Positions 46,210 through 57,759 of a stretch of 64,000 nt of DNA are shown one piece after another. Origin of the DNA: Odontocerum albicorne (taxonomy: Eukaryota > Arthropoda > Insecta > Trichoptera > Odontoceridae). The DNA lies in the NCBI GenBank assembly GCA_949825065.1, contig OX463852.1:16022189-16086188 (forward strand), given 5' to 3'. How positions within the stretch are numbered: position 1 is the first letter of the stretch; the number at the start of each line of letters is the position of its first letter. Both the position numbers and the translations under genes were made by a program. Under the pieces are notes generated by a model. The model had not been told where the DNA came from. It was given only the letters and a program-made list of their open reading frames with translations, and searched no databases.

Positions 46210-47280
46210 CACAAAATTTCTTAGAAGTATTATTTTCTGAAACAAGATGTTAATGTCATATTTTTTTTACAATTTGAAAAACTTTGATCCTATAATCTCC
46301 TTTTTCTGTCCCAGCAATTGTAAATTCAACATTTACTGTTTTTTTAAATACACCGTATAACGCAGATTAATTCAGTTTTACAACGCTGTATAATGTTGAA
46401 ATTTAGATTGGAAAATTTACCCCTTTTTCTTAGCGGCCACATCTACCCCCTCTTTTTAATAATGTAAAAATGCAAATGCGTCCTGAAAAGATGGTTTTGG
46501 CGAGAATTTAAAGTTTTCCTGACACCCTCCCAGTGTAAGGCCAAAGATTGACATAACACGTCCTCCATGAAAACTTTAAGTTTACCCTTCTGCAAAAAAG
46601 AAACAAGACGTTGCTAGTGACAAGCTTTGAAGAAACTTAAACTTAGAAATCGTTTCTGCTTGTAACTCCTCTTCCTAAGATAAATATTTTCCTTTCTTCA
46701 GATAAAGTTTTAGATTCGGCCAATGAAACAGCTGTGGCATTTTCTTTGCATTATTTTGTTGTAATTTATTATTTGAATACGCAACAGAATTTTTTTTTAA
46801 ATTTTCAAATTATGGAAATTGATTCAAATTTTGTACAAGAGATTTATTTTTTATACTCAAATTCGGTATTTATGTTAAATGACTATGTTTAATTTGATTT
46901 GACGAATTTGATGTTTTTCTTTTGGGAATATTTTTTTATAAAATTATTGGTTTTATTTCTGTTTTGTTGTAGTCATTATAAATGTAATGTTTATTTACGT
47001 CGTTAGTTCACTAAAAATATTGATATATGCGACACGTGTTTCTACCTCAAGCCAATACCTTCAGACGTAATTAAGGGATAATTGAAACAGGAAATATTAT
47101 ATAAACATGTGTCGCGGGGATTAATACAATTACTATATACGTAAAGCAAATAAATTTCGTATTATTAAATATTCTTTTAAACAGTTTCACAAAATTAGAA
47201 TCCAAACATTTGATAAATTATTTATTTATTTCGTTAGTTAAAAAGGTTTTAATTATTTTTAATATATATCTTTTGGCACT
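46210..47280. other. AT-rich DNA, nothing recognised
   Basis: On the complement near 47040-47075, CTGAAGGTATTGGCTTGAGG precedes TAGAAACACG, another CTGAAG...GAAAC module as at 28966. Otherwise empty. Confidence 0.3.
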
Positions 47281-47282
47281 CT

Positions 47283-47477
47283 GGGAGGTTTTAGGCATGT
47301 CAAACGCATAAGTGAAGAATACAAACATAACAAATATACAGTGCAAATGTAAGAGAATGGCGTGGTCAAGGAATGCTTAGAAATGTATGATTGGGTCAAG
47401 CAACTGATGTTTTGAAACAATGAAATGTTAAGTCTGAGAAATCGTAGGAATCGTTACAGAAGGTGTATGGATGTAAC
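47283..47477 (+). pseudogene. LINE 3' fragment (tail family, copy 5)
   Basis: Encodes HVKRISEEYKHNKYTVQM and, further on, LRNRRNRYRRCMDV. It aligns with copy 3 (QVERMNEEILTKQIYSVNV ... RNRSSYMRCIDV) in the same order. It stops abruptly at GGATG-TA (47470-47476), where mariner sequence begins. An open frame runs across the junction, producing a chance LINE-mariner fusion of 108 codons. Confidence 0.65.
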
Positions 47478-47750
47478 CACCGTCGAATTGGCTGAGCAGA
47501 TGAATTGTAGTCACGTGACTGTATACCGCCATCTTAAATCAATGGGAAAAGTTCAGAATTTCGGCGCTTGGGTTCCACATGTTTTGAGTGAAAACAACAA
47601 AAATCAACGTTCGACAATTTCTGCTGGTTTGCTCGCGCGTCTTCGAGCTACGCATAGCCACAAGCAAAGGTTCATTTACCGCATAATTACTGGTAATGAA
47701 AAATGGTTTAAAAATGGTGATGAAAAAAAAATGGTGACAAAAAATGTTTG
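47478..47750 (+). pseudogene. Mariner transposase middle segment (inverted block)
   Basis: Encodes TTVELAEQMNCSHVTVYRHL (second helix-turn-helix), then KSMGKV and WVPHVLSEN (the linker, WVPHEL in family members), then ITGNEKW where family members have ITCDEKW: the first catalytic aspartate is replaced by Asn. It corresponds to about residues 82-155 of the intact element at 20936. Orientation is opposite to the N-terminal segment directly downstream. The catalytic C-terminal half is missing. Inactive. Confidence 0.85.
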
Positions 47751-48008
47751 AAGAGGATCTTCATTAATAATATGGTTTAAGCGGTCCTCATTGAAGTTCA
47801 CTGGTCGTCCGGAACGCTCCATGTCTTTCAGGTCAAAATTACCGTCTTTGAAGCGCAAAAAACATCGACGAGCTGTCCTTTCATTGATAGCATCTACACC
47901 GTACACTTCGCAAATATCGCGAGCAGCTTTGGTAGCTTTATTCCCTCGATTGAATGCGAACAGAAGGAGGTATCGAAAATGCTTACTTTTGTCTACTTGA
48001 CATTCCAT
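47751..48008 (-). pseudogene. Mariner transposase N-terminal segment
   Basis: Minus strand from ATG at 48008: MECQVDKSKHFRYLLLFAFN, then KATKAARDICEVYGVDAI, then FLRFKDGNFDLKDMERSGRP and NEDPLQT. This is the first DNA-binding half of a mariner transposase, about 85 residues, ending exactly where the plus-strand segment's content would continue. Together the two blocks are one element with an internal inversion. Confidence 0.85.
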
Positions 48009-48151
48009 TTTGAAGACTTGTAATCAAATAAAATAATAAATGTAACGTAAAAGGAAACACAATATTTTATGGAGCAGAAATTTTTTATTTCGAATGACGT
48101 AAAACCTTTACCATTTTGTTTTACTTTTGGTGCTCATTTTTAAATTGAAAA

Positions 48152-48184
48152 AAAAACGGACACAACTTATGTTAACACCTAATA
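48152..48184 (-). mobile_element. Terminal inverted repeat of the broken mariner
   Basis: The complement from 48182 reads TTAGGTGTTAACATAAGTTG, followed by 'tgtccgttt'. TA at 48183-48184 is the expected duplication. Its start resembles the repeat of the intact element (TTAGGTCCTTACATATGAAA) but the two are different families. The matching opposite end was not found. Confidence 0.8.
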
Positions 48185-48249
48185 TAAAACCTAATTAATA
48201 AGTACTAATAAGGTTTCATAATTTAACATATTATTCGCGTATATACCTA

Positions 48250-48440
48250 TAGTTTCAATATCAAGTAACTCGCCGTTCATCACTACTATATACGTGTTGG
48301 AAACACTACCCTGCACTTGAAAAAGCAACACTTATACGATTCTAGCGCGTGAATCCCTTTTACCGGACTGGGATCATTTTTCTTTTTAATTTTTTTTCAG
48401 AAATCGAATCTGAAACCGTCTTAACAAGATAAATCAGTGT
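48250..48440 (-). mobile_element. SINE family B
   Basis: Complement: GATTTATCTTGTTAAGACGG and B-box-like GGTTTCAGATTCGATTTC (head), then 'atgatcccagtccggtaaaa', 'attcacgcgctagaatcgta', 'aagtgcagggtagtgtttcc' and 'gatgaacggcgagttacttg'. Confidence 0.75.
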
Positions 48441-48449
48441 AAAACAAAA

Positions 48450-50120
48450 AATACTTTATTATTCTAATAATAACATTAATTCTGGGGATGAATGTAATTA
48501 GTGGAATAACAAAGTTTTGTTATGGAATATTCTAATATGGAGCTCCACAATGTAAAAGTCGAAACCTTTGGTTAATTAAAATAGGCAAATGGATGTATTG
48601 TGTTTCAGAATTTTGGTGAAAATATCTTATTTATTTATCTTTCGAACTAAATTAAGATTAAGATTTTTTTTCAAACATTAAAATAAATAGGCAAAATTTC
48701 AAACAACGTCCAAAATTTCTTCGTTAGGATCGAATAAAGCGAGGCAGTATAAAACTCATAACCAAGATCTGGATAAGAGCATCCCTTTACACTCTTCATT
48801 AAGTAATGTAGAGTAAGAACCCCCATTTCAAATGTTACAACCCATTGTTTTCATAATTAATCAACCGTCGTAAAATTGTGACAATGTTAGACCGTAAACT
48901 CCACGAATCTTCATGCATATAAATAAACACTATCCAGGTATTGTAATTTCCTTTTCAAGGTGGCCAGGTATCTTCAATTAATTCTCACAGAATCCATTCT
49001 ACGGACCTTTTACCAGTTCACATCCGAATTAATAATTATTTTATTTCAAAGGTTAAATTACATTGTTTATTAAAAAAAAAACAACGATTGTAACTCAATA
49101 TTGACATGTAAATAAAGTTATAATTTACAAAAAAAAAATAGTACAAGATGAACCTAACACAATAACAAAGTTAATCCAAAAAACTTACTCAATTCATAAA
49201 ATTCTTCACATACCTTCTACAAATACTATAGTCAAAGTCATGTGAAAATCCGTACAATGATAATTTTGATTGCCCGATCTATGCAGAAGTTGTACAGATA
49301 TTTTTTTGTTGCCGTTTCACTTTGGTTCAAAATATTTTGTCGAGCTACAAGGAGCGTGTAATTAAACAAGTTGAAATAAAAATATGAATAATAAATTATA
49401 AAATTTTGGAAATAAAGCTTTATATCTCATCAAAATAACTTTAAAAAATCAATACTCATTTTGCATTTCCAAAATGCAATTTCAATTTTCAGTTTTTATA
49501 CTTATCTAGATTTTTTAATACTGAAATTTCAGAATGCGCATTTTAATAAATAAAAAATTATAATTTGAAACGAATAGTTAGATATAATGAGATTTATATT
49601 TGATTTTAAAAAACCTTTCGTCATTTATTTTTTAAGAATAATATAAGGTTTATTTATTGTATTGAATCAATTGTATCGATATTTAAATGAAACACACAAA
49701 ACCTGCTGAAATATAAAAGTATTTCATGTCTTAGACTATCCTCATTTCACACTTTTTATTCGTTCATTGTTGAACATAAGACTCGACGCGGTTTCTTCAG
49801 AATCGTCTCTCTATTGCCCCACTTGATATAATATATTTTAATTTCCGTGCATATACGAGTATTATCTACCGAGGGTATCTCAGACCACTTTCTTGACCTT
49901 TAGTTACTATTATGCACCTCAAGATAAGTGTATATGAAAATGCAGATTGTACTGGATACAAGTCATGACTAAATCAATTTTATTATTCCATGATATGTAC
50001 TCTAATTATTAATCCATATTTATAACATAACATATCTAGTCAAAATAATATTTCAACAAAACTTTTTAAAATCACTTTTCAAAAGGTAACCAAAATTAAA
50101 TCCAAAAATTAATGATATTA
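48450..50120. other. AT-rich DNA, nothing recognised
   Basis: Near 49785-49805 the complement has TCTGAAGAAACCGCGTCGAG, loosely like the other CTGAAGA/GAAAC modules. No coding evidence. Confidence 0.35.
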
Positions 50121-50133
50121 TTCATATATTCCG

Positions 50134-50581
50134 ATGTCAATGGGTTATTTCTACCAAAATCCATCTCATGGACCTTTAAAACTAATCCCTTTGATTGTAC
50201 AAGACTCTAATCTCGCGCATAAGTCCATAGGTAATAGCACTTCGGTGTTTCCAAACTCTCCAAGTTTTCCTTCCACATTATCAATAATTCATTTTGCCTC
50301 CTCACACCACTGCACTTAGTCCTCAGAGGTGCATTAAACCCCCGCCAGGATTCTATCCCCCAAAAGTGCATAAAGGTTTTTCGGAGGAGCCTAAATGCAT
50401 TTCCGCCAGTCCAATTGTCTGTAATCCAATATTGTTATCTTTCTTCAACTCTGAGTGTCGTAGCTGTTTACTGGATCAAGGGTCATTTTATTTACGGAGG
50501 TTTTCTGAAATTATCTTTCTAAATTCTGTCTTGACACTTTATCAACACAAATATTTAAAGCAAACAAAAATCAATGTGTAA
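50134..50581. other. GC-richer block, unrecognised, possibly old coding sequence
   Basis: Less AT-rich than its surroundings, with open frames of 61 and 95 codons on the plus strand. No conserved domain is recognised. It could be a decayed transposon ORF. Confidence 0.2.
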
Positions 50582-50599
50582 ATTGCAAGCTTTTAATTC

Positions 50600-53270
50600 A
50601 AGTGAATTTTTAGTATAAATAATAATAAAAGTGGAAAAAACAGTGTTTGATAAAACCAATTACAAAACAAAATAATTATTGTATTATTCGTATAAGGATT
50701 ATGCGATACAACACAAGTCATTATAAATAAAATAACACGTTTCCATAGTGTAAATCTGAAAACAAATTAAAGTAATTACTTGAAATTCATGAATCTTAAG
50801 ATATTGTTAGATGCTGACTTGAAACTAAATAAATACAGGTAAAATAATTTTAAATAAGGAGTACATAAAAATTTCAATAAAAAAATATAAAGCTCTTCCG
50901 TATCAATAAAATACACGATTTTTTAGTAAATTGATGTTAAAAACCAAAATGGTTACATTTACATGTGTCTAAACTTTTATATTTTATTCCTAAGTAATTC
51001 AAAATATTTTCAAATTAAGAAAATGTGAATAACAAACTTATTCCACAATGAAGAAAATATGGAAACAGGCTCGCTAAGATTCAAAAATATTCGTATGAGA
51101 TAAAATAGTGCGAATATGTTATAGTTTTTCTTTTATTACATATATAAGATTACTCGTATTTTATTGACTTGATTACATATTAAGTTGGAGTTTTTATATT
51201 TAAGATTCTTTAAAATGTCAAATATTAAACCTTTTGTACAATTTTTTATTAAATTATTTCATGCTTATTTGTTTCAAATAAATTTTAAAACTTTTCTTCA
51301 CTTTTTATTAAATTGTTTTATGCTTATTTTTTTATCGAAATAACTCATTGTCTCTTTAAAACTTCTCAAATCATAATGTTTATATATGTTTGCTATGAAT
51401 CCACTCTGATAATATTATTTAACCTAAAATATAACAACGTGTCCGGCCACCTCCGTGGTCATGTAGATACAACGCTTGGATCTTCCAATAAATTCACCAC
51501 CTTGTGTTTTTTACGAGTACAATACATACATACATATAATTCAATGATGTTTCTTTAAAAAAATACATAACATTAATGCACTCAAATTAAAATGAATGTT
51601 TTCGAGTAATTGTTGAGTTATTTATGTTTTATAATTCGCTTTAAAAATTTCCATACTTCAATTAAGATTAATAATTTTGTATAATTTTGATTTCACAAAT
51701 TGCTTTATCGAAATATCGCAAAATTATATTTTGGTTTTCTCCGGTATACTTAATAACATAATCAAATTTGCGTATAAGTGACGCGTAAAATTGAATCCAC
51801 ATTTAATTTTTTTAACACTTTCGGAATGAAACACGACGTGACGTCCATATAATTACTGTTATTCGCCCGAAACAAAAATGTGGTAAAATTTTGGGGTAAA
51901 ACTGTCAAAGTGTATAATGATGTTTCGAACAATAAATGGTCGTGCAATTTTGTGGGGGTTCGTGAACAATGGGTGTAATTACAAGTTTTTGCTAGCATTT
52001 GTGATATACTCCGTGTTAATCTCATTCAGCAATACTATTGGAAAAAATCAACAGTATTTGCTGATTGGACTCCTAAGTAAATATCTGTGTCATTGGTTAA
52101 ATTCACCCCTAAAAATTAAAGAGTAGGAATAAGTAGCAAGTTCTGTCTTTTCCCCTATTTCGAAAATTCAATCCATAAATGTAACATAGAAACTCTAAAC
52201 ATACAATTTCAGTAATGGCTATAAGAAAAATATTTTTTATCACTTATTTAGCATTATTTATTTTTTGATAAGTCAGTAGGCATCACTTCTGGTTAATTTA
52301 GTTATTCCTTAATAAAAATCATATAAATATTTTTATGCAAAACTTGGTCACCAAATTACTACAATGATAAGAAGACTTCTGTTTTTTTTAAATAGTTTTG
52401 AGAAAATAAAAATAAGGTTTTAATTTTTCAAATAAAGTGCGCTATTATGATAAAATGAGAGAAAGACGGTTCTTAATTTCAGTATTTACAAAAAAAAACA
52501 AAGTAAGTGATCATATTAATTTCTATTAAAAATAAATGATTTATTTTATTAATTTTTCTATCATTATTGACTCCGAGACGATTGGATATTGATTGACTTA
52601 CTCCCAGATCTCCTGAATAATCTCAATTTATTTGTTAAATATGTCTAAACCAGTCCCCTTTTATATGTCCTAGGTAGTGGTAAGATCCAAAAAAAGAGTT
52701 TTCATTGTTTTTATTCATTTAAGCGTAGTTTTTAAAACTCGCTTCATCAAAGATCTATAAATGTAAACACCTTTGTTTTACTGTAAACTCAGCCAACTGA
52801 ATTAGTAAATCCCATTCAAATAAATAATAACTTAGAAATTGGTCCAGAAAACCCATCAATGGCTAAATAATTTGGAAATACTTAACGTTTTGTACAGGGT
52901 ATACCACACCCCTTGTCAGTATGGTGATTTTATGTGAATTCCGATAGGGTCTGGCTAACCATTACACAGCAGGCCATTCGATATGCTCCGCCTATATAGA
53001 CAAATTTAAGCGCGGTTTAATGGCACTGTAATTGTTTTCAAATATTTTCTGAATCCCTTAATGGGTCGCTGCTACCCTTGCAGTTATTTCCTGTTTCTGT
53101 ACTCTCCTTGTAACATATATAAGTGGTAAAATTGGCACAACCATTTTGTGGATTTTCAATGTAATAGTTTTTGGATTAAAATTATTTTCCAATATAAAAT
53201 AACCACGCGTATTGAATTTACACTATTTGTAAAATTATATCTTGACGGTTTTTTTTTCGATTTAAGTGAT
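50600..53270. other. AT-rich DNA with few signals
   Basis: 'cagtgtttgataaaaccaat' at 50642 matches the terminal word of the module at 28900-29060. A weak tRNA-like word (TGTGTAATGGTTAGCCAGAC on the complement) lies at 52950-52972. The rest is unremarkable. Confidence 0.35.
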
Positions 53271-53279
53271 TTTAGTGAC

Positions 53280-53430
53280 GTATATACTCAATGAATGACT
53301 TATACCATATACTCAATGTTTGACATACTTATTGAGTGACTTGTATATTCAATATTAGACATACTTATCAATAAAACTATTGAGTGACTTATATACTCAA
53401 TGTAAGGCGTACTTATCAATAAAATAATGT
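53280..53430 (+). repeat. Degenerate tandem repeat (ACTTATATACTCAATG)
   Basis: The word GACTTATATACTCAATGT, with variants, recurs at about 53297, 53340 and 53385, interleaved with GACATACTTATCAATAAAA. Confidence 0.7.
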
Positions 53431-54590
53431 GAATACCATTTTATTATATATCAATATTACATTTTGCGTCATGTATGAAATAGACGGATTTGTTTGTTTT
53501 TAACTGACAATGCTGATTTAAATTATTGGTTTTTTAATGTTCAACAAAGATGTTAATTGGTATGAAAATCTAAATATGTTTCTCTTTTTGTAAAAATAAA
53601 CACTGGTCATTTTTATTCCACTGTTTAAAAATTGAACAACTCTGTAAAAATCAAGGAGAATACGACCTTTGTATTTTTCATGTAACTCTTTTTGGTGATC
53701 TGTAAGAGATGAAAAATATAGAATAATAATAAATAAAAAAACATTTTTTTTTAATTATAAGTTTTTATTTCCATTTTTAGAATTCTTTATGTAGGTTTAT
53801 AATTTATTTCTGAAATTCAATTTAACAGAAATCACAAGATAGCCAAACAGTCTTTAAGGTTAATAAAAATAAGTTTTGATTTTTTCTTTTTCCAAGATTG
53901 TTAATGTTTTCGATTCAATATATAAACGTCCCTTGCTCCTAAGATACTATATATTAGGTCTATAATCTGATAAACAACTCTTATTTAGGCTATTTTACCT
54001 TTTGTATATTCGCTTTACCGTTAATTTTTTTTTATAATCTTTTCAAAAAATATAATTTCTTATATGAGCTATTTAGATAAATGAACTTCCACATAATAAA
54101 TATAATTGTTTATTTAAAATAAGTACTATTTGTAACAATTTCAAAGAATTCAAATAATTTAATTCAATCAGCTTTTATTGTTAAATTTTATCACAATGCA
54201 TGTTTAATATGTAGCAACAAAACGACCAATCAACTTAACTGGGACTACTCTTCTTCTCTCTTTCTCATGTCTTAAATGAGAAGGGGTGTCGAATTTATAT
54301 TCGGTCGTTAATGGGTTAAGGGACATCTGCCGTTGTGCGTGCTATCGAAATGTAATTATTGGTACGAATAAACCTAATTGTTTATTCCAGAACACCACAT
54401 TAAAAGTTCAGGGTTCGATTTCCTTTATTTATTATTTATCGTTCCGGTCGAATTTATTGTTTGTTTACGAACCCTATCAATTAAATTGATTCATTGTTCA
54501 ACTCTTTCCCTGCCATGTGATAAGTAAAACATTAAATATTTTTTTCCAAAATAAACTTAAGCAAATGTTTATTGTGATGAAGTAATTTCA
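53430..54590. other. AT-rich DNA, nothing recognised
   Basis: An isolated B-box-like GTTCAGGGTTCGATTTCC lies at 54405-54422 without a matching A box. No coding evidence. Confidence 0.35.
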
Positions 54591-54599
54591 GGATCAAGG

Positions 54600-54725
54600 T
54601 AGTGACATTTTGAAAGAAGGAAATATAAGACGTCAGAGAAATCTTGAGATAACAGTTGTGTGAGAAGGTGTATGTATATGGAAGAGGCGAAATAATTATG
54701 TCAATATAGAAAAGTCCCTGATTAC
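54600..54725 (+). pseudogene. LINE 3' fragment (tail family, copy 6)
   Basis: 'tttgaaagaaggaaatataa', 'gtcagagaaatcttgagata' and 'ggtgtatgtatatggaagag' align in order with the complement of 19930-20000. Truncated on both sides. Confidence 0.6.
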
Positions 54726-55111
54726 CCCAACATGAAAAAGCGTGACGGTATTTAAAAAAAATCATATTTTTTCAAGTTGCTTATTTTATGAATGTTTTTT
54801 CAATAAAAAATTCCAATACTTTTAAATTCGGCAAAACTTTTAATTGATGTGTTTTACAAACTTCTGGGAGAAAGTCATTTTTTTTAAATATAAAGTATCT
54901 TTTTAAGATCACATTAAAACATCATTTTAAGTTTCATTTCAATAACTTTGTGAATATTTTGGCAAAAACTGCGAAAACATGTGTAAAAGAGACGTAAAAT
55001 ACGAGTATTATTCAAAAACTTGTTATATAGATATTGGTTTATTAAAAAAATATTTATCATAGAAATTTCTAATTGAATTATGCCTAATGTTTTTTTCTTC
55101 TTTTGTTTCAG

Positions 55112-55157
55112 GTATATATTTATTTTTGGTTCCACTCCACTGCATGTACAGTGAAAG
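55112..55157 (+). other. Possible 46-nt exon
   Basis: A strong pyrimidine tract TTTTTTCTTCTTTTGTTTCAG precedes it and AAAG-GTATTT follows. One frame is open (15 codons). The acceptor is the best-looking one I noticed in the window, but there is no partner exon. Confidence 0.2.
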
Positions 55158-55589
55158 GTATTTTATACACATTCATTTATTTAATTTTATCTAATACATA
55201 AATGCTATTTATTTAATTTGTGAAGATTCAAATTAAAATATTCAACATCTTATTGTTAAATATTGTAACAAAATTGTATCCTTTATCTTGTTGGTCAAAT
55301 GATTGTCTTCTATTCGAGAGTTTGGCTTTAATTCCTATTGATTACAAAATAAAAAAGTTTTTCTTTTTTTTTTCTCACGTAAGTTTTTGTTGTTAAAACA
55401 TATTTATTTTTGGCTGGAAAAAAATCAGTCAAGATTATTACGCTAAGTTATTAATTACTAAAATTGTGAGAATGCAATAATTTTTTTTTTATTTCAAAAT
55501 ATTTTCTTTGAATCGTGTTTAATTTGTCCGTGTTATTATATATTACACTTCTGCTATATAAAGTACAAACTAACTAGCATACATGAAAC

Positions 55590-55730
55590 TATAAGGCCAT
55601 TTCTTTCGACCAAGGGGTAATTTATAGAAAGGTAGTGTGTATAAAATGTTTTGAGTTCTAGCAGGATTCAAGTCCCAAAACCCCTCTAAGTCTAATGTTT
55701 TGTCAACCAGATGAAGGTTGTCGTTGAATG
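55590..55730 (-). mobile_element. SINE, decayed tRNA-like head and partial body
   Basis: Complement: CATCTGGTTGACAAAACATT (A-box side), B-box-like GGGACTTGAATCCTGC (about 55661-55676), then 'agaactcaaaacattttata'. The body end, with 'ccttggtcgaaagaaatgg', is diverged. Confidence 0.5.
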
Positions 55731-55734
55731 TAGT

Positions 55735-56330
55735 TTACGGGTTATACGTTATTAAATTTCAATTCATATTAATTTCATTTGGCGATAAAATTTACTCTGT
55801 TACAATTTTTTTAGTATCAAACTCATGAGAGGCAATTCCTTAGTGTAGTGGTAATATGCCTAATGCATGTTTTTAACATAACTAAATGATGTTAAATATC
55901 TATCGTAATGATATATGTAATTGAAACTTGAGCTGATACACACGAATAAAGGCACATCTTAAAATATCAGAAATGAAGGTCTAGCAATATATGGGCATAA
56001 CTGGTAAAATACCCAAAGTCAGAATAAGAAATATAAAAAATAGGTTAAACAGAAAACATTATACAATGGGGAAGACAGAGAAGAAGTTTGCGGTGGAATT
56101 GCGTTCAAAGAATAAACTTGACTTCGATTTTTCGTATAGTCTCTCAAAACTACCCTATATGAAATCAAACACCATGTAGACTTCCAAAGAAATGGACAGA
56201 TAATGCATAAAATCTACTACGACAACAAGAGCTGTTTGAAAAGATTTCTATATTATTATCAGGTTGATAAATGTATTGAGGAATTTTAATAAAATCTCTG
56301 AGTTATACAATAAATAACATCTATTGTATG
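55735..56330. other. Unassigned DNA
   Basis: A weak A-box-like word 'ttccttagtgtagtggtaat' lies at 55839. A 62-codon Lys/Arg-rich frame at 55991-56179 has no recognisable domain and no clear gene signals. Confidence 0.25.
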
Positions 56331-56339
56331 TATTATACT

Positions 56340-56540
56340 TTCGTTGTATACCGAACAAGCTGGTGGGCTTTTTGAATGAGGCAATCTCTTCCAGCCAACC
56401 AGAAAGATGTCAAAGAGGTACTATATTAAGTGAATACCAGGCTGGAATAATTTTTTTAAATATCTAGGATCCAGCGATTTTGAACCAGTAACATCCGGGC
56501 TGGGAGACAGGCGTCTTACCAACTAGGCCACAGAGGTTGT
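56340..56540 (-). mobile_element. SINE family A
   Basis: Complement: ACCTCTGTGGCCTAGTTGGT (A box), AAGACGCCTGTCTCCC, B-box-like TTACTGGTTCAAAATCGCTG (one base longer than the usual box), then 'attattccagcctggtattc', 'ctggttggctggaagagatt' and 'aagcccaccagcttgttcgg'. Confidence 0.85.
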
Positions 56541-56544
56541 CCAA

Positions 56545-56660
56545 CATCACGTCCCTTTTAGGGTAGCCGGAGAGGACAGATTTCTGCGCATTTCTATCTA
56601 TATATACAGTTCTCGCCTCTGCCACATCCATACATTTTGAAATGTATAATCTCCTGTTTA
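56545..56660 (-). pseudogene. LINE 3' fragment (tail family, copy 7)
   Basis: Complement: ATGTATGGATGTGGCAGAGG, 'cgagaactgtatatatagat' and 'aaatctgtcctctccggcta', matching copies 3 and 4. It directly abuts the SINE on its lower-coordinate side. Confidence 0.6.
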
Positions 56661-56664
56661 TCAT

Positions 56665-57580
56665 ACGTTTAACCTGTCATTAACTAACGCAATTGAAAAA
56701 CACCCACCACTTCCTTCGGTCTGTGGCTTAAGTCGCTAGCAAAACAATGTATCATAATAAATCTTTGAGAAAGATGTTCATCTGAAATAATATTTACACA
56801 TATCCTTTGATATATTTTTCTTATAAAGGTGGTAAATATTACGAAGGTGTTGATCTCTAAAATGGAATCGGTCACAGAAGACGGAAACAGAACCCATCAA
56901 ACGTGATAAGGCACAGACTTCATTTTCTATTCCGAGGGATGTCACGCATATACGTTTACCATTCGTTTTTGTTTATTTTTTAGGTCAGAATTCTCCAATG
57001 ATTCGTGTTTATCCTTTATCAAAGATTTTGTAACCTTTTTTAAACGTGTTTTGAAATTAAATACAAGTTTCAGAACAACTTAGTAAATACAAACAGTTGT
57101 TCGAAATAGCGCTTGCTACTTCAAACAAAATAATTTTTTTTTTGCACAAATATTAAATACAAACTATGAAGAGATTAACCATATTCGAATAGAAAATTAA
57201 GAAAAATCAAAAAGTAATGTCTAAACCCACAGTAGTTTTTAAATACAGAGAACTTGAGGTCATGCAGAGTCGAAGTTATTTCAGATTTTTTTTGATAGAC
57301 CCTTATTTTGTTTTTTGATTTATGAAAAAGAGTTTCATGTCACTATTTAGTCCATAAAAATTTCTAGAAACCACGTCTGGCTTCATACACATTGTCCATT
57401 TTCGTAACCCCTTATAAGTCGTCCTGCCGATTTGGTCGAATAGTCATGGCCTGCATTAATATTGATCTTATTTCTTTTATTTCTTTTAAATATTTTATGT
57501 CATGTTTGTATCAAATGTTGTATTTCCATATCTGAACTAAATTTAAATATTTCGAACCTTTCAATTTATTTTGCGCTCCA
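56665..57580. other. AT-rich DNA, nothing recognised
   Basis: No supported features. Confidence 0.35.
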
Positions 57581-57584
57581 TCGT

Positions 57585-57740
57585 TACAGAAAACCCAATA
57601 AATCAAATTTCAAAAGAGAAAGGAGTGAAAATCCTTTATAATAGGAGAGTATGCATGACGATGTCCTATTATGTCCATACATGTCAGGATATAATTAAAC
57701 GGAGATTTGTTCTCTCTGCCAACTCTAAAAAGGGTATGGC
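57585..57740 (+). pseudogene. LINE 3' fragment (tail family, copy 8)
   Basis: 'aaatcaaatttcaaaagaga', 'gtgaaaatcctttataatag' and 'ttctctctgccaactctaaa' match copy 1 (150-240) and copy 4 in order. Frames are broken. Confidence 0.5.
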
Positions 57741-57759
57741 CCGAAGGGGATGATAAAAC

